A DNA stretch of 35,296 nt from Fibrobacteres bacterium CG2_30_45_31. GTDB lineage: Bacteria; Fibrobacterota; Fibrobacteria; Fibrobacterales; Fibrobacteraceae. The stretch is from positions 1 through 35,296 of the forward strand of contig MNYL01000192.1 of assembly GCA_001873075.1 (NCBI GenBank), written 5' to 3'. The notes under the pieces are model-generated. The model was given only the letters and a program-made list of their open reading frames with translations, was not told where the DNA came from and searched no databases. Positions 9,765 through 18,568 of this stretch are shown here, in pieces; position 1 is the stretch's first letter; each line of letters starts with the position of its first letter. A program made the position numbers and the translations under genes.

Positions 9765-11105
9765 ATGGATTCGGTACATCATCAGGGTGTGCAACCTGTC
9801 GGACGATTGCTTTTAAAGTATTCGATTCCGGCCATTGTGGGTTTTCTAGCAAGTGCGCTTTATCAGTTTGTGGATCGTGTTCTCGTGGGGCGCGGTGTGG
9901 GAACAGAAGCCATGGCAGCAGTCACATGCGCTTATCCACTCACCATTTTAGGAATGGGCTTCGGTTTGTTGCTTGGCACAGGTACAGGAAATCAGATCTC
10001 AACATTTCTGGGTAAGAACTTGCGCGATGAGGCGGAGAATGTATTGGGGCAATCATTGCGTTTAGCGATTGTGCTGGGTGCGGGCTTTGCCTTGATCCAG
10101 ATTGTATTTGCAAGACCCCTGCTGTTTGCCTGTGGCGCAAGTGGCGCGGTTCTCGATATGGCTATCCCTTATTTGCGGATTACGGCCTTCAGTCAGATTT
10201 GTGTGATCCTCATTATTTCTATGGGAAATATTTTGCGAGTGCAGGGGCGCCCCGGACTTGGCCTCGTGTTTATGGGTTCGGGAAATATTCTAAATGCCAT
10301 TTTGGCTACTGTCGCCATTTTTGTGTTGCACTGGGGAATTGTCGGGGCCGCGCTCGCGACTTTGGTGACAACTGTTCTGAATCTGATCGTTTTGCTTTGG
10401 TTTGTACAAAGTCGCCATAGTGTATTGCATATCCACAGTCAGTATCTGGTCAAGAACTTAAAACTCGCAAAATCCATTCTCAAGTTAGGGGCTCCTGTGC
10501 TCATGATGCAGGTGCTCGGGATGGTCACATTCCTTGTGGCCAATCATGGTGCTGCTGGCCTGGATGGCGCGCGCGGTGTCGCCGCTGTAGGTGTTTTCAA
10601 TACAGTGTCGATTCTTCTGATTTATGGCCCTTTAGGCGTGGTACAGGCGATGCAGCCTTTGATTGCTTTTAATCGGGGGGCAGGGCGCATGGATCGTGTG
10701 CGCGATTTATTAAAGCGTGCGCTCATAGCAACGACCGTGATGGGAGTTGTATCCGCTCTGATTATCGCTTGTTTCCCGGAAGCGGTGGCGGGTCTTTTTA
10801 CCCGGAACGACATGAAATTGGTGGATATTGTCGCCCAAGGGCTTCCCATTTTTATGGTATCTGTGGCTCTCTTTGGGGTACAGGGCACCGCCTCTCACTA
10901 TTTTCTTGCTGTGCACCAGCCTAAAAAAGCGAGCCTGTTGCTTTTGGGGCGTCAGGTACTCGCGATTCCTTTGTTTCTGATACTGCCTAAGTTATTCGGC
11001 TTCCCGGGCCTTTATCTGGTTTCGGTGCTCTCTGATGTACCGATGGCCATACTTGCCGCCTACATGCTTCGCAAAGAATGGCGGGTGTTGAAACAAAATA
11101 ATTGA
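9765..11105 (+). CDS. MATE family efflux transporter
   Basis: PVGRLLLKYSIPAIVGFLASALYQFVDRVLVGRGVGTEAMAAVTCAYPLTILGMGFGLLLGTGTGNQIS; 12-TM-like hydrophobic pattern; start at 9765 behind aaggagaaa RBS (longer ORF call from 9651 overlaps tetR). Confidence 0.92.
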   Translation: MDSVHHQGVQPVGRLLLKYSIPAIVGFLASALYQFVDRVLVGRGVGTEAMAAVTCAYPLTILGMGFGLLLGTGTGNQISTFLGKNLRDEAENVLGQSLRLAIVLGAGFALIQIVFARPLLFACGASGAVLDMAIPYLRITAFSQICVILIISMGNILRVQGRPGLGLVFMGSGNILNAILATVAIFVLHWGIVGAALATLVTTVLNLIVLLWFVQSRHSVLHIHSQYLVKNLKLAKSILKLGAPVLMMQVLGMVTFLVANHGAAGLDGARGVAAVGVFNTVSILLIYGPLGVVQAMQPLIAFNRGAGRMDRVRDLLKRALIATTVMGVVSALIIACFPEAVAGLFTRNDMKLVDIVAQGLPIFMVSVALFGVQGTASHYFLAVHQPKKASLLLLGRQVLAIPLFLILPKLFGFPGLYLVSVLSDVPMAILAAYMLRKEWRVLKQNN

Positions 11106-11109
11106 TGTT

Positions 11110-13641
11110 TTATTTCAGATGCACCATTTTTGTGGAAGCGATCACGTGTCCGTTAAAGCGGACTTGTACCCAGTAGATGCCTGAATGGAGCTGTTCCCGA
11201 CCTATAGAAAGAGAGCTTTCTCCGACGGGTACTGTTTGGGAAAACGCAGCAATACGGCGCCCCTGTAAATCGAAGACTTCGATTTCGGCGAATCCCGCAG
11301 CGGGAACGTTTAAAATTTGCTGGGCGGCATTGTAGAAAATATTCTGAGCACCCCTTCCTTGTTGCGGAAATAAGGCGGTCGTCGGCCCTGTCCATAAAGT
11401 GACCCCCGCCACATCAAATTCGAATTGATCCACGTTGGGACCCCCGTCCGCATCGGTGGACGTGAGTTGAAGCGTGTTGAGTCCTTGAACGAGATCCACG
11501 GAAAGGCTTACAGAGTCCCATGTGGTCCAGGTGGCAGTGGAGGCAAAAGGCGCTGCGCCGAGGGAGGTCCCGTTGACAATGAGATTCATGTGCCGTGCGA
11601 GAGTGCCCCCATTGGCAAAGCGAATCACCAGGGTGGCAGCCCTCGCTGCAGTCGTTGCATTCAGATTCCAAAGCGCATCACTTTCCGCGCTGTTGGTGAA
11701 ATTGTAGTAGCCGCTGTCAATCCAGCCCGTATTTTTTTCTTCGTAAACTCCCAGCCCTTGAGCGGGATATGCGGCATTCACGCTTGAAAGAATAGTGGCG
11801 GGGGTGGCAGCTTCGGCGGCCTTCGGAATAACCGTGATGGTTCCCGTAACAGAGTGGGCATCACCTTCGCCTCCGATGGTGGTAATCGTAAAGGTGTAAT
11901 TGCCTGCTCTGGACGGTGTTCCGCTCAAGGTGATGGTGCTGTCCGTGGTATTCATGGATGCGGTAACTCCAGCGGGGAGATTCGTGGCTTGGGCACTCGT
12001 GCAACTGGTGTAGGTGTAAGCGATACTCACGATGGCGCTATTGAGAAGAATTGTCTGGTGGGAGGCTCCGGGTCCCACATAGGTGAGTGCGGGCCCGCTT
12101 GCGATAGTGCTTGATTCCACGAGCATGGAAACGGTTCCCGTATATTCGGAGCCATCATTTCCTTTCACAGTAAATTGAAATGAACCTTCGCCAGTGTAAT
12201 TGGCGGTGGGCGTAAAGCGAACTGTATAACCATCGGACAAAAGCGTTACACTTCCGTTGACCGCATTGGCTACGGTATAAGCGGGCGAAACGGCCTGGAA
12301 TCCTTGAGTGAAAATTCTGAGGTCTACGCCAGTATCACTGTTTTGGAGAACGCTTGCATGGGTAGTGCCTAACCAGTTGATGTACTTCTCGATCAGGGCG
12401 TAACCATCACTTCCAAGGGTCATCGCATCATCGCTATTCAGGTTGCTCCCGGTCGCCGATTCCCAGAAATCAGGCATCCCATCGTTATCGGTATCCGTTC
12501 GCTTGGTTCCACTGTGGATGGTTCCGTAACCATTGTTGTCCAGTCCTGTTTGTGTCTGACTGGTATAAAGCGATGAAGGCCCTCCTTTCAAGGAGTTGAC
12601 CTGCGCCCAGATCAGGGAATCCATGGGGTCGTAGGGAAGCGTTCCGCTCTGCGATGTGACGAGACGAAAAGCAGTGGCAGGGCTGTATACAGGATTGCTG
12701 GCGGTGACTGTGGACCAGGGGGCAGTCAAGACAGTGCCTTCTCCCTGATACCAGTAAGGGGTGGTTGAGGTTCCGTTAAGTGTCCCCTCTTTGTCGGTGT
12801 CCACTAAGTTACCGCTGTAGTAGATGGTTTGATTCTTGTCGACTTGAAACCACGTATTTCCACCGGTCGCTGGCCCGTATATAAAATAGTTGTTGACGAT
12901 ATCGTGTTTGAAACTGGTGCTCGTGTGGGTCGTATACCCCGCTTCGTAGTTGTAAAGAATATTGTTCACAAAAACGGTGTTTGTCTTGGCGAGCGGGTTT
13001 CGATTGTGAGAATTGACAAAGGCATTGTAATACCACGACCAGTCGCTGCTCACGGATTCACAATGGGCTCCGAATTGTTGATAAATCGGGTCTGCAATGA
13101 GGCTGTACTGAATGGTGATGTTCGTAACCGGATAATTTTGCCAGTCATCGCTCACGCCACCGATATTATTCCAAGGCGCAAATTCGATGGACATGTGGTC
13201 CAGTATAATATTGTGAGCGTTGTACAAATTAATCGCCACATCTCCGGTCGATGCGGTTTCGCTCCCTGGCCGAATTCGTAAATAGCGCATGATGATATTG
13301 GACTGCTTACCGGTGGAAAGTTTTCCTGCCCGGAATCCAATCCCTTCGCCTGGGGCTGTTTGTCCCGCAATGGTGATATTGCTTGAGATAGAGACGGCTG
13401 TTTTCAGATTGATGTAACCACCCGCGTCAAACACCACGATTCGATTGGGACTACTGACGGCATCCCGGAAAGATCCTGTACCGGAATCATCCAGGTTGGT
13501 CACATGATACACCGTGCCCCCGCGCCCTCCTGTGGCCGCACTCCCAAACCCCAGCGCTTCCGGGAAGGCGAGAGGGGAGGCTGCGTTTATCACGCTTACA
13601 AAGCCGAGAACGACCAGACTACATAGAAATGGATGCATCAT
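11110..13641 (-). CDS. Secreted PL1-like pectate lyase with Ig-like (He_PIG-like) domain, CBM35/CBM6-like module and C-terminal tail domain
   Basis: PEALGFGSAATGGRGGTVYHVTNLDDSGTGSFRDAVSS; ITIAGQTAPGEGIGFRAG; NIIMRYLRIRPG; start assigned to MMHPFLCSLVVLG with GGAG RBS 6 nt upstream (ORF track extends to 13746); C-term GIYWVQVRFNGHVIASTKMVHLK. Confidence 0.88.
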   Translation of the reverse strand: MMHPFLCSLVVLGFVSVINAASPLAFPEALGFGSAATGGRGGTVYHVTNLDDSGTGSFRDAVSSPNRIVVFDAGGYINLKTAVSISSNITIAGQTAPGEGIGFRAGKLSTGKQSNIIMRYLRIRPGSETASTGDVAINLYNAHNIILDHMSIEFAPWNNIGGVSDDWQNYPVTNITIQYSLIADPIYQQFGAHCESVSSDWSWYYNAFVNSHNRNPLAKTNTVFVNNILYNYEAGYTTHTSTSFKHDIVNNYFIYGPATGGNTWFQVDKNQTIYYSGNLVDTDKEGTLNGTSTTPYWYQGEGTVLTAPWSTVTASNPVYSPATAFRLVTSQSGTLPYDPMDSLIWAQVNSLKGGPSSLYTSQTQTGLDNNGYGTIHSGTKRTDTDNDGMPDFWESATGSNLNSDDAMTLGSDGYALIEKYINWLGTTHASVLQNSDTGVDLRIFTQGFQAVSPAYTVANAVNGSVTLLSDGYTVRFTPTANYTGEGSFQFTVKGNDGSEYTGTVSMLVESSTIASGPALTYVGPGASHQTILLNSAIVSIAYTYTSCTSAQATNLPAGVTASMNTTDSTITLSGTPSRAGNYTFTITTIGGEGDAHSVTGTITVIPKAAEAATPATILSSVNAAYPAQGLGVYEEKNTGWIDSGYYNFTNSAESDALWNLNATTAARAATLVIRFANGGTLARHMNLIVNGTSLGAAPFASTATWTTWDSVSLSVDLVQGLNTLQLTSTDADGGPNVDQFEFDVAGVTLWTGPTTALFPQQGRGAQNIFYNAAQQILNVPAAGFAEIEVFDLQGRRIAAFSQTVPVGESSLSIGREQLHSGIYWVQVRFNGHVIASTKMVHLK

Positions 13642-13927
13642 AAAACACTCCATGAGAGCTTTTTTTACACTCTGTAATTTACTTTCTCCAGAGTCTTTTT
13701 CTTGGGGTTTCTTATTTTTACCGTTGTCTGGGGACTTCTTTTTCAATGTTCAACTCAGTTTGGGACACATTCGTTAAAATGCAGTCGGAATGATTATGTC
13801 CATGAACAAGATCCATTTCGAAAAGCCCCTTTTCTGAGTCCTCTGTGCAGCCTTTGGCCTAGATGCTAGAGCCGTACCTTACACCCAACCAATCTTAATG
13901 GTTCCATCGTGTTTAATTTAGATGGAC

Positions 13928-13979
13928 TTACACACCTATAACACACAACTATGCTTGTTACACGGATATTACACGGAAC
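13928..13979. repeat. Cluster of 11-bp-spaced direct repeats (TTACACACCTA TAACACACAAC ... TTACACGGATA TTACACGGAAC) in a divergent intergenic region
   Basis: Four [T/A]ACAC-type units starting at 13928, 13939, 13958 and 13969. Confidence 0.55.
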
Positions 13980-14040
13980 TACTCTTCTCCCTATTCTTAG
14001 TTGGATTCAGAGGAATATTTTTTCATGGGTAAATACTCAT

Positions 14041-14201
14041 GGTCACCTCTAAAAATTCTTTTTCTGCCAAATTGGCTGTGGCACATCGCCATAGTTCGTT
14101 GCTCAAAGTGGCGAATAACACCATTATTAGCCACTTTTCGCGCCTGCTCTGGCTCGGCCTCGCTCAATTTTGCGGTCGCAAACCAATTTTTAGAGGTGCC
14201 C
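14041..14201. mobile_element. MITE-like ~161-bp element with terminal inverted repeats and a central hairpin
   Basis: Left end GGTCACCTCTAAAAATT, right end AATTTTTAGAGGTGCCC; central AAAGTGGCgAATAA-cacca-TTATTaGCCACTTT; both pairs are centred near 14121. Confidence 0.55.
14169..14201 (+). repeat. Dispersed repeat core, identical to 33364-33396
   Basis: TTTGCGGTCGCAAACCAATTTTTAGAGGTGCCC, 33 bp identical at two sites ~19 kb apart. Confidence 0.9.
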
Positions 14202-14217
14202 TAATAAAGGAAGTTCT

Positions 14218-16557
14218 ATGAAAATCCGAATTCTTACAAGAAGTGTTCTCATCCTACTTTTTGCCGGGGCAATGTTTGGGGCATTTGCAGCAGAAGGGGA
14301 CGCTTACACTTGGCCAACGTATTCGTCCAAGCTAAATTACAGCTTCAAAGACGCTGGGATTACTTATAGCAAGCCCACAAAGGACGTCAGCGGAACCTGT
14401 GTGAATGCAGCAAAAAGCGCAAATGGAGTTTACCATGGGAATTATTGGGCATTCTATCATGGAGCCAATAAGAATTCGCTCGTTACCGAAGCTTCGATTA
14501 CACCCATGCTTGCGCGTTTTGACAAGGATTTTTCTTATATAACCGATACTTTGGGCTGGCCACGCGATAGCCGTGTAAAGGATGGTTACTACAGCTCTAT
14601 TTATTTGTATGGTTCTGATGCCTGCACAGGCTCTAACAGCCCTTTGGATAGTGGTGGTTGGCAGTCTTCGATCGATGGTTATCCTGCTGTTGCCGCCTCT
14701 TTTTATCCTGTTTACAGCTATGATCCTAATTGCCCATACGGCGACAAGGTAAGCCAGCAAGGCGCCATGATCCACGAAGGCATCCATGCCATTCTTACCA
14801 ATCTGGGAGCCGCGCACGTGCATTGGTTCCAAGAAGGAGGCAACACCTGGCTTCAGCAAGAAATGGAAGTGCGCCGCAGTACTGCAACTCAATATTCCGG
14901 TATGGGATTCTTGAATGTGGGTAATTTGATGGCTCCGTTTGTGCCTATTGAAAGCTATTCTGGCTGGCTTTTGGACGGCTCTTTTGGCGGCCCTGGCGCA
15001 GAAGGCGTGGATGCTGGCCAAGGGATATGCAATTGGCGCAAAACTTTGGGCGGTGTGCAGTATGGCAACTTGTTCCCGACTTTCCTCGGCCTCTGGGTTG
15101 CGGAAGGTGCTGTGCCTTGGATTTGGGTGAGCATTCCCAACTATAACGGTCAATACATTCTGGAATCCATGGCTGCGGCAATTGGTGGTAGCGAAGTCCG
15201 CAGCATTATTATGGAATATCGCGCAAAACTCGCCATGCTCGACATGAAAAAATGGTCCGAAGAAATGCGCTCGCTCCTCAATCAACAGGTAGGAGGCTCT
15301 ATCGGTTGCGAATGGACTCCTTGCGCTGTCAATAATGTGGCTTCCTGGACGGTGACGCCGTACGTTGTGACAACGGAAAGCAATGGGGTTTTAACTCCTG
15401 AAGCCCGCACCACTCCAGGTTGGTCCGGAGCGAACGTAATTCCGCTGACCATTAATTCGGGAGCGACGCAAGTGAAACTTTCCCTCCAAAATGCAAGCAC
15501 AAGCATGGGGCTTCAGATTGCTTATCGTGCAACGGACGGAACTCCGATTTATAGCACGCCGATATTTGGCAATAATCAGGTGGTCCTCAATTTAAGCAAA
15601 GCTCCTCAAGGAAATGTCGTGTTTGCTATTATCACTAACACCGATTATGATTATGTAGGAGACGTTACACGCACCACACATCACTCTTATCAATTAAAAC
15701 TTGATGCCGGTATTTCTGCCAAAGCAGACCCCTATACAAAATGGTATGACAATTTCAATCTGGACTATGATTGGGATAACGCAAAAATTGTCACCTCTAC
15801 AAATTCTTCGTCTTCTGTAACTTCAAATTCTTCATCTTCCGGTACAAGCTCTTCGTCTTCTGTTGGCTCTGCAACGACAATTACGTACAACGTAAATATT
15901 CCTATTTCTAATGATTACAGCGGGACTTCTATAAATGTGGACTTTGATCCGATCGCTTCCGGGCTTGGAATTTCCGCATCAGAAATTACAGCGTCGATGA
16001 TTCAGGGTGTCAATGCAGACGGCTCCTTATCTACCGGGAATACGGCGGCTGGTGATGCGGGCCATTGGTTCGCAGCAAATGGTGATGTTGTAAGCTGGAA
16101 TGAAACGACGGCTTACATTTTTGCCGAATGGACTATTAGTTCAAAGACTGTAAAAATTGGACATTACCCAAACAAAGTCTTGGATGGTGAAACTTATGTA
16201 GTTCGCCAAGCGGTGAGTTCTGGTACAAAGCAAATGATTGTTGAATATAAAGTTTCTATCGGTACGACGACTATCGCCGAGGGTTTTACTGATTGGAGGA
16301 AGGATCTGGACATTGCTTATAAAAATGGACTCATTTTAGCGAATTACAATGTGGAAAAGGCTGGCAAGGTAAAAGTCGCTATCTACACAGGCTTCGGTGC
16401 CTTAATTCAGAATGTGGTAAACGAATATCAGCCTATCGGTACTTATTCCAAGCAAATAGACTTGAAAGCGATGGGCTTGCCAAAGGGCGTCTATCTCATC
16501 AGACTCTCTTATCCGGGGCATTCTGAAACGCGGGCGTCTATCTCTTCCTATAAATAA
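14218..16557 (+). CDS. Secreted protein with HExxH metallopeptidase-like domain, Ser-rich linker, DUF4859-like domain and C-terminal tail
   Basis: Signal peptide; GAMIHEGIHAILTNLGAAHVHWFQEGGNTWLQQEME; linker TNSSSSVTSNSSSSGTSSSSSVGS; NVNIPISNDYSGTSINVDFDPIASGLGISASEITASMIQGVNADGS resembles DUF4859; tail GLPKGVYLIRLSYPGHSETRASISSYK. Confidence 0.75.
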   Translation: MKIRILTRSVLILLFAGAMFGAFAAEGDAYTWPTYSSKLNYSFKDAGITYSKPTKDVSGTCVNAAKSANGVYHGNYWAFYHGANKNSLVTEASITPMLARFDKDFSYITDTLGWPRDSRVKDGYYSSIYLYGSDACTGSNSPLDSGGWQSSIDGYPAVAASFYPVYSYDPNCPYGDKVSQQGAMIHEGIHAILTNLGAAHVHWFQEGGNTWLQQEMEVRRSTATQYSGMGFLNVGNLMAPFVPIESYSGWLLDGSFGGPGAEGVDAGQGICNWRKTLGGVQYGNLFPTFLGLWVAEGAVPWIWVSIPNYNGQYILESMAAAIGGSEVRSIIMEYRAKLAMLDMKKWSEEMRSLLNQQVGGSIGCEWTPCAVNNVASWTVTPYVVTTESNGVLTPEARTTPGWSGANVIPLTINSGATQVKLSLQNASTSMGLQIAYRATDGTPIYSTPIFGNNQVVLNLSKAPQGNVVFAIITNTDYDYVGDVTRTTHHSYQLKLDAGISAKADPYTKWYDNFNLDYDWDNAKIVTSTNSSSSVTSNSSSSGTSSSSSVGSATTITYNVNIPISNDYSGTSINVDFDPIASGLGISASEITASMIQGVNADGSLSTGNTAAGDAGHWFAANGDVVSWNETTAYIFAEWTISSKTVKIGHYPNKVLDGETYVVRQAVSSGTKQMIVEYKVSIGTTTIAEGFTDWRKDLDIAYKNGLILANYNVEKAGKVKVAIYTGFGALIQNVVNEYQPIGTYSKQIDLKAMGLPKGVYLIRLSYPGHSETRASISSYK

Positions 16558-16588
16558 GTAGCCTGATATTTTCTTTCTTCATATTAAG

Positions 16589-16611
16589 GGCTCTCGAGAG
16601 AGACGAGAGCC
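16589..16611. terminator. Hairpin downstream of the metallopeptidase-like gene
   Basis: GGCTCTCG-agagaga-CGAGAGCC perfect 8-bp stem 32 nt after the stop; no strong T-run. Confidence 0.4.
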
Positions 16612-16820
16612 TATTCTCGTTGATGCTATTGCCATTCCAGTGGGCTCCAACTGGCAGTAAAACTGTCAGTACGTTGCTCGAACCTCATTGCGCATTTTTC
16701 ATCATCCGAAACGGAAAAAAATCAAAAAAAACATCAATGAAACGCTATTTACACGGTTAATTTGAGATACTTGAATCTTTAAATAATGCCCAAAGTATAT
16801 TCGCAAACATTGAGGATTTT

Positions 16821-18521
16821 ATGCGACTTCGTTACACGAAAATGGTATTGATTTTTTTGTCCCTGATTATTTTGTCTTGTCAATCGGATTCCACTAGTGC
16901 AGATGAATTGTATAGCAGTCAAAACGCTGGTTCTTCATCATCAGATACATCGTATTCTAGCGAAGCTTACCGCAGTTCGTTTGCTGGATCTTCTTCAAGC
17001 TCAGATGATTTATACTCCAGTGCAACGGTTGGATCTTCTTCAAGTTATACTATATCCAGTAGTGCGGTGGTAGGGTCTTCCTCTTCTATTTCTACAGGTT
17101 CTACACCGATTTCGTTTTTGAAAGCGATGAATAGCAATCTTTTTCAGGATATAATCTTCAGGTTGCAATCGGACAGTTCTTATATTGCGGATGTTGCTTA
17201 CGAAGTCGATCTCAGTCGCATTATTCCCACATTTACCTACAGCGGAAAGGTAAAAATGGGGGATGTGCTACTTAAAAGCGGAATCACATCGGTAAATTTC
17301 TTGAATGAAACGATCCTTCAATTCGATGGCAAAACGGTGAAATTCCATGTGGTACGACAATATACCATTCCGACACTTCATATCAATACTCAAAATAGTG
17401 CGGAAGTCGCCTCTGACACGGAATATGTCAGATGTTCTTTGATCCTTGATGGAAAGAATAGGTATGCAGATTACTCCGCAACCGATGTGGCGATTCGGCA
17501 ACGGGGTAATTCCTCGCGCACTTATTATGACAAGAAACCTTATCGTTTGAAATTAGGCTCCAAATCGGCTCTTCTTGGGTTAAAAGAAGACAAAGATTGG
17601 GTCCTTCTGGCCAATTACCGAGACCCTACAAACTTTATGAATGCCGTTGTCTTTGATATGGCTCGCTATATGGAATTGCCCTATACCAATTCGAATCGAT
17701 TTGTGGAGGTGTATCTCAATGACATTTATATCGGCATGTACCAACTCACAGAACAAATTGAACAAGGAACAAACCGAGTGGCTGTGGATGAGGCCACTGG
17801 AGTGCTCTTGAATCTTGATCTTGACGATGGACCGGAACTTGCCTCCAGTGCAGGCAATAATTTTTATTCAAGCGTTTATGAATTGCCGGTCTGTGTTAAA
17901 AATCCAAAGAATCAGACGTCTGCTCAGCTCGATGCTATCAAAGCGGATTTTGCAGTGCTCGAAAATCACATAAAAAATGGTGAATACACAGCACTTTCCT
18001 CACGCCTTGATATTCAATCTTTCATTGATTTTCTCCTTATTCAGGAATTAACAAGGAATGTCGAATTGGTCAGCCCTCGGAGTATGTATATGTACAAAAG
18101 TTCTGACAACATTTACCATTTCGGTCCTGTTTGGGATTTTGATGGGGGCTTCGCCTTTGATTGGGCTTCTATGTCAGAGGGACATGAATATTTTGGCAGT
18201 CAATCGTGGTTGATGGGGTCTTCTAATCCAGCCGCTCATCCTCTGGACGCCTACGATAGTATTCCTAGATTTTTTGTAGATCTCTTTGCCAATGAGGATT
18301 TTGTGGCGGCATACAAATCGCGTTGGAATAAACTAAAATCAGGAATTCTGGAATATACGTTTGCAAAATTGGACGATTATGTGCGGCATTGTGATTCTGC
18401 GGTGGTCAATAATGCTAAAAAGTGGCCGATTGGCAAAGATCCTGATACAGAAATACAACGGATGCAATCTTGGTTGACGGAGCGTATTTCGAGCTATTCC
18501 ACGGTGGTAGAAAGTTATTGA
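16821..18521 (+). CDS. CotH-like kinase-domain lipoprotein with Ser-rich N-terminal linker
   Basis: Lipobox-like LIILSC; RQRGNSSRTYYDKKPYRLKLG, EDKDWVLLANYRDPTNFMNAVVFDMARYM, FVEVYLNDIYIGMYQLTEQIE, VWDFDGGF. Confidence 0.88.
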   Translation: MRLRYTKMVLIFLSLIILSCQSDSTSADELYSSQNAGSSSSDTSYSSEAYRSSFAGSSSSSDDLYSSATVGSSSSYTISSSAVVGSSSSISTGSTPISFLKAMNSNLFQDIIFRLQSDSSYIADVAYEVDLSRIIPTFTYSGKVKMGDVLLKSGITSVNFLNETILQFDGKTVKFHVVRQYTIPTLHINTQNSAEVASDTEYVRCSLILDGKNRYADYSATDVAIRQRGNSSRTYYDKKPYRLKLGSKSALLGLKEDKDWVLLANYRDPTNFMNAVVFDMARYMELPYTNSNRFVEVYLNDIYIGMYQLTEQIEQGTNRVAVDEATGVLLNLDLDDGPELASSAGNNFYSSVYELPVCVKNPKNQTSAQLDAIKADFAVLENHIKNGEYTALSSRLDIQSFIDFLLIQELTRNVELVSPRSMYMYKSSDNIYHFGPVWDFDGGFAFDWASMSEGHEYFGSQSWLMGSSNPAAHPLDAYDSIPRFFVDLFANEDFVAAYKSRWNKLKSGILEYTFAKLDDYVRHCDSAVVNNAKKWPIGKDPDTEIQRMQSWLTERISSYSTVVESY

Positions 18522-18549
18522 AGGCCCCGTCCTTTATGGACAGAGCCTT
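18521..18549. terminator. Bidirectional terminator-like hairpin between convergent genes
   Basis: AAGGC-ccc-GTCC-tttat-GGAC-aga-GCCTT between genes ending at 18521 (+) and 18569 (-). Confidence 0.45.
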
Positions 18550-18568
18550 TGGGGTTAAATTCTAAAAT

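Noticed and set aside
12829-13281. 150-aa ORF opposite the first PL1-like gene
   Set aside because: Shadow ORF of the lyase coding strand
14332-15285. 317-aa antisense ORF opposite the metallopeptidase-like gene
   Set aside because: His/Arg-rich shadow ORF; the sense strand has a signal peptide, domain motifs and RBS
16905-17105. Repetitive TCTTC/AGC-rich tracts that could look like an array
   Set aside because: They encode Ser-rich linkers; no regular repeat-spacer pattern, so not CRISPR
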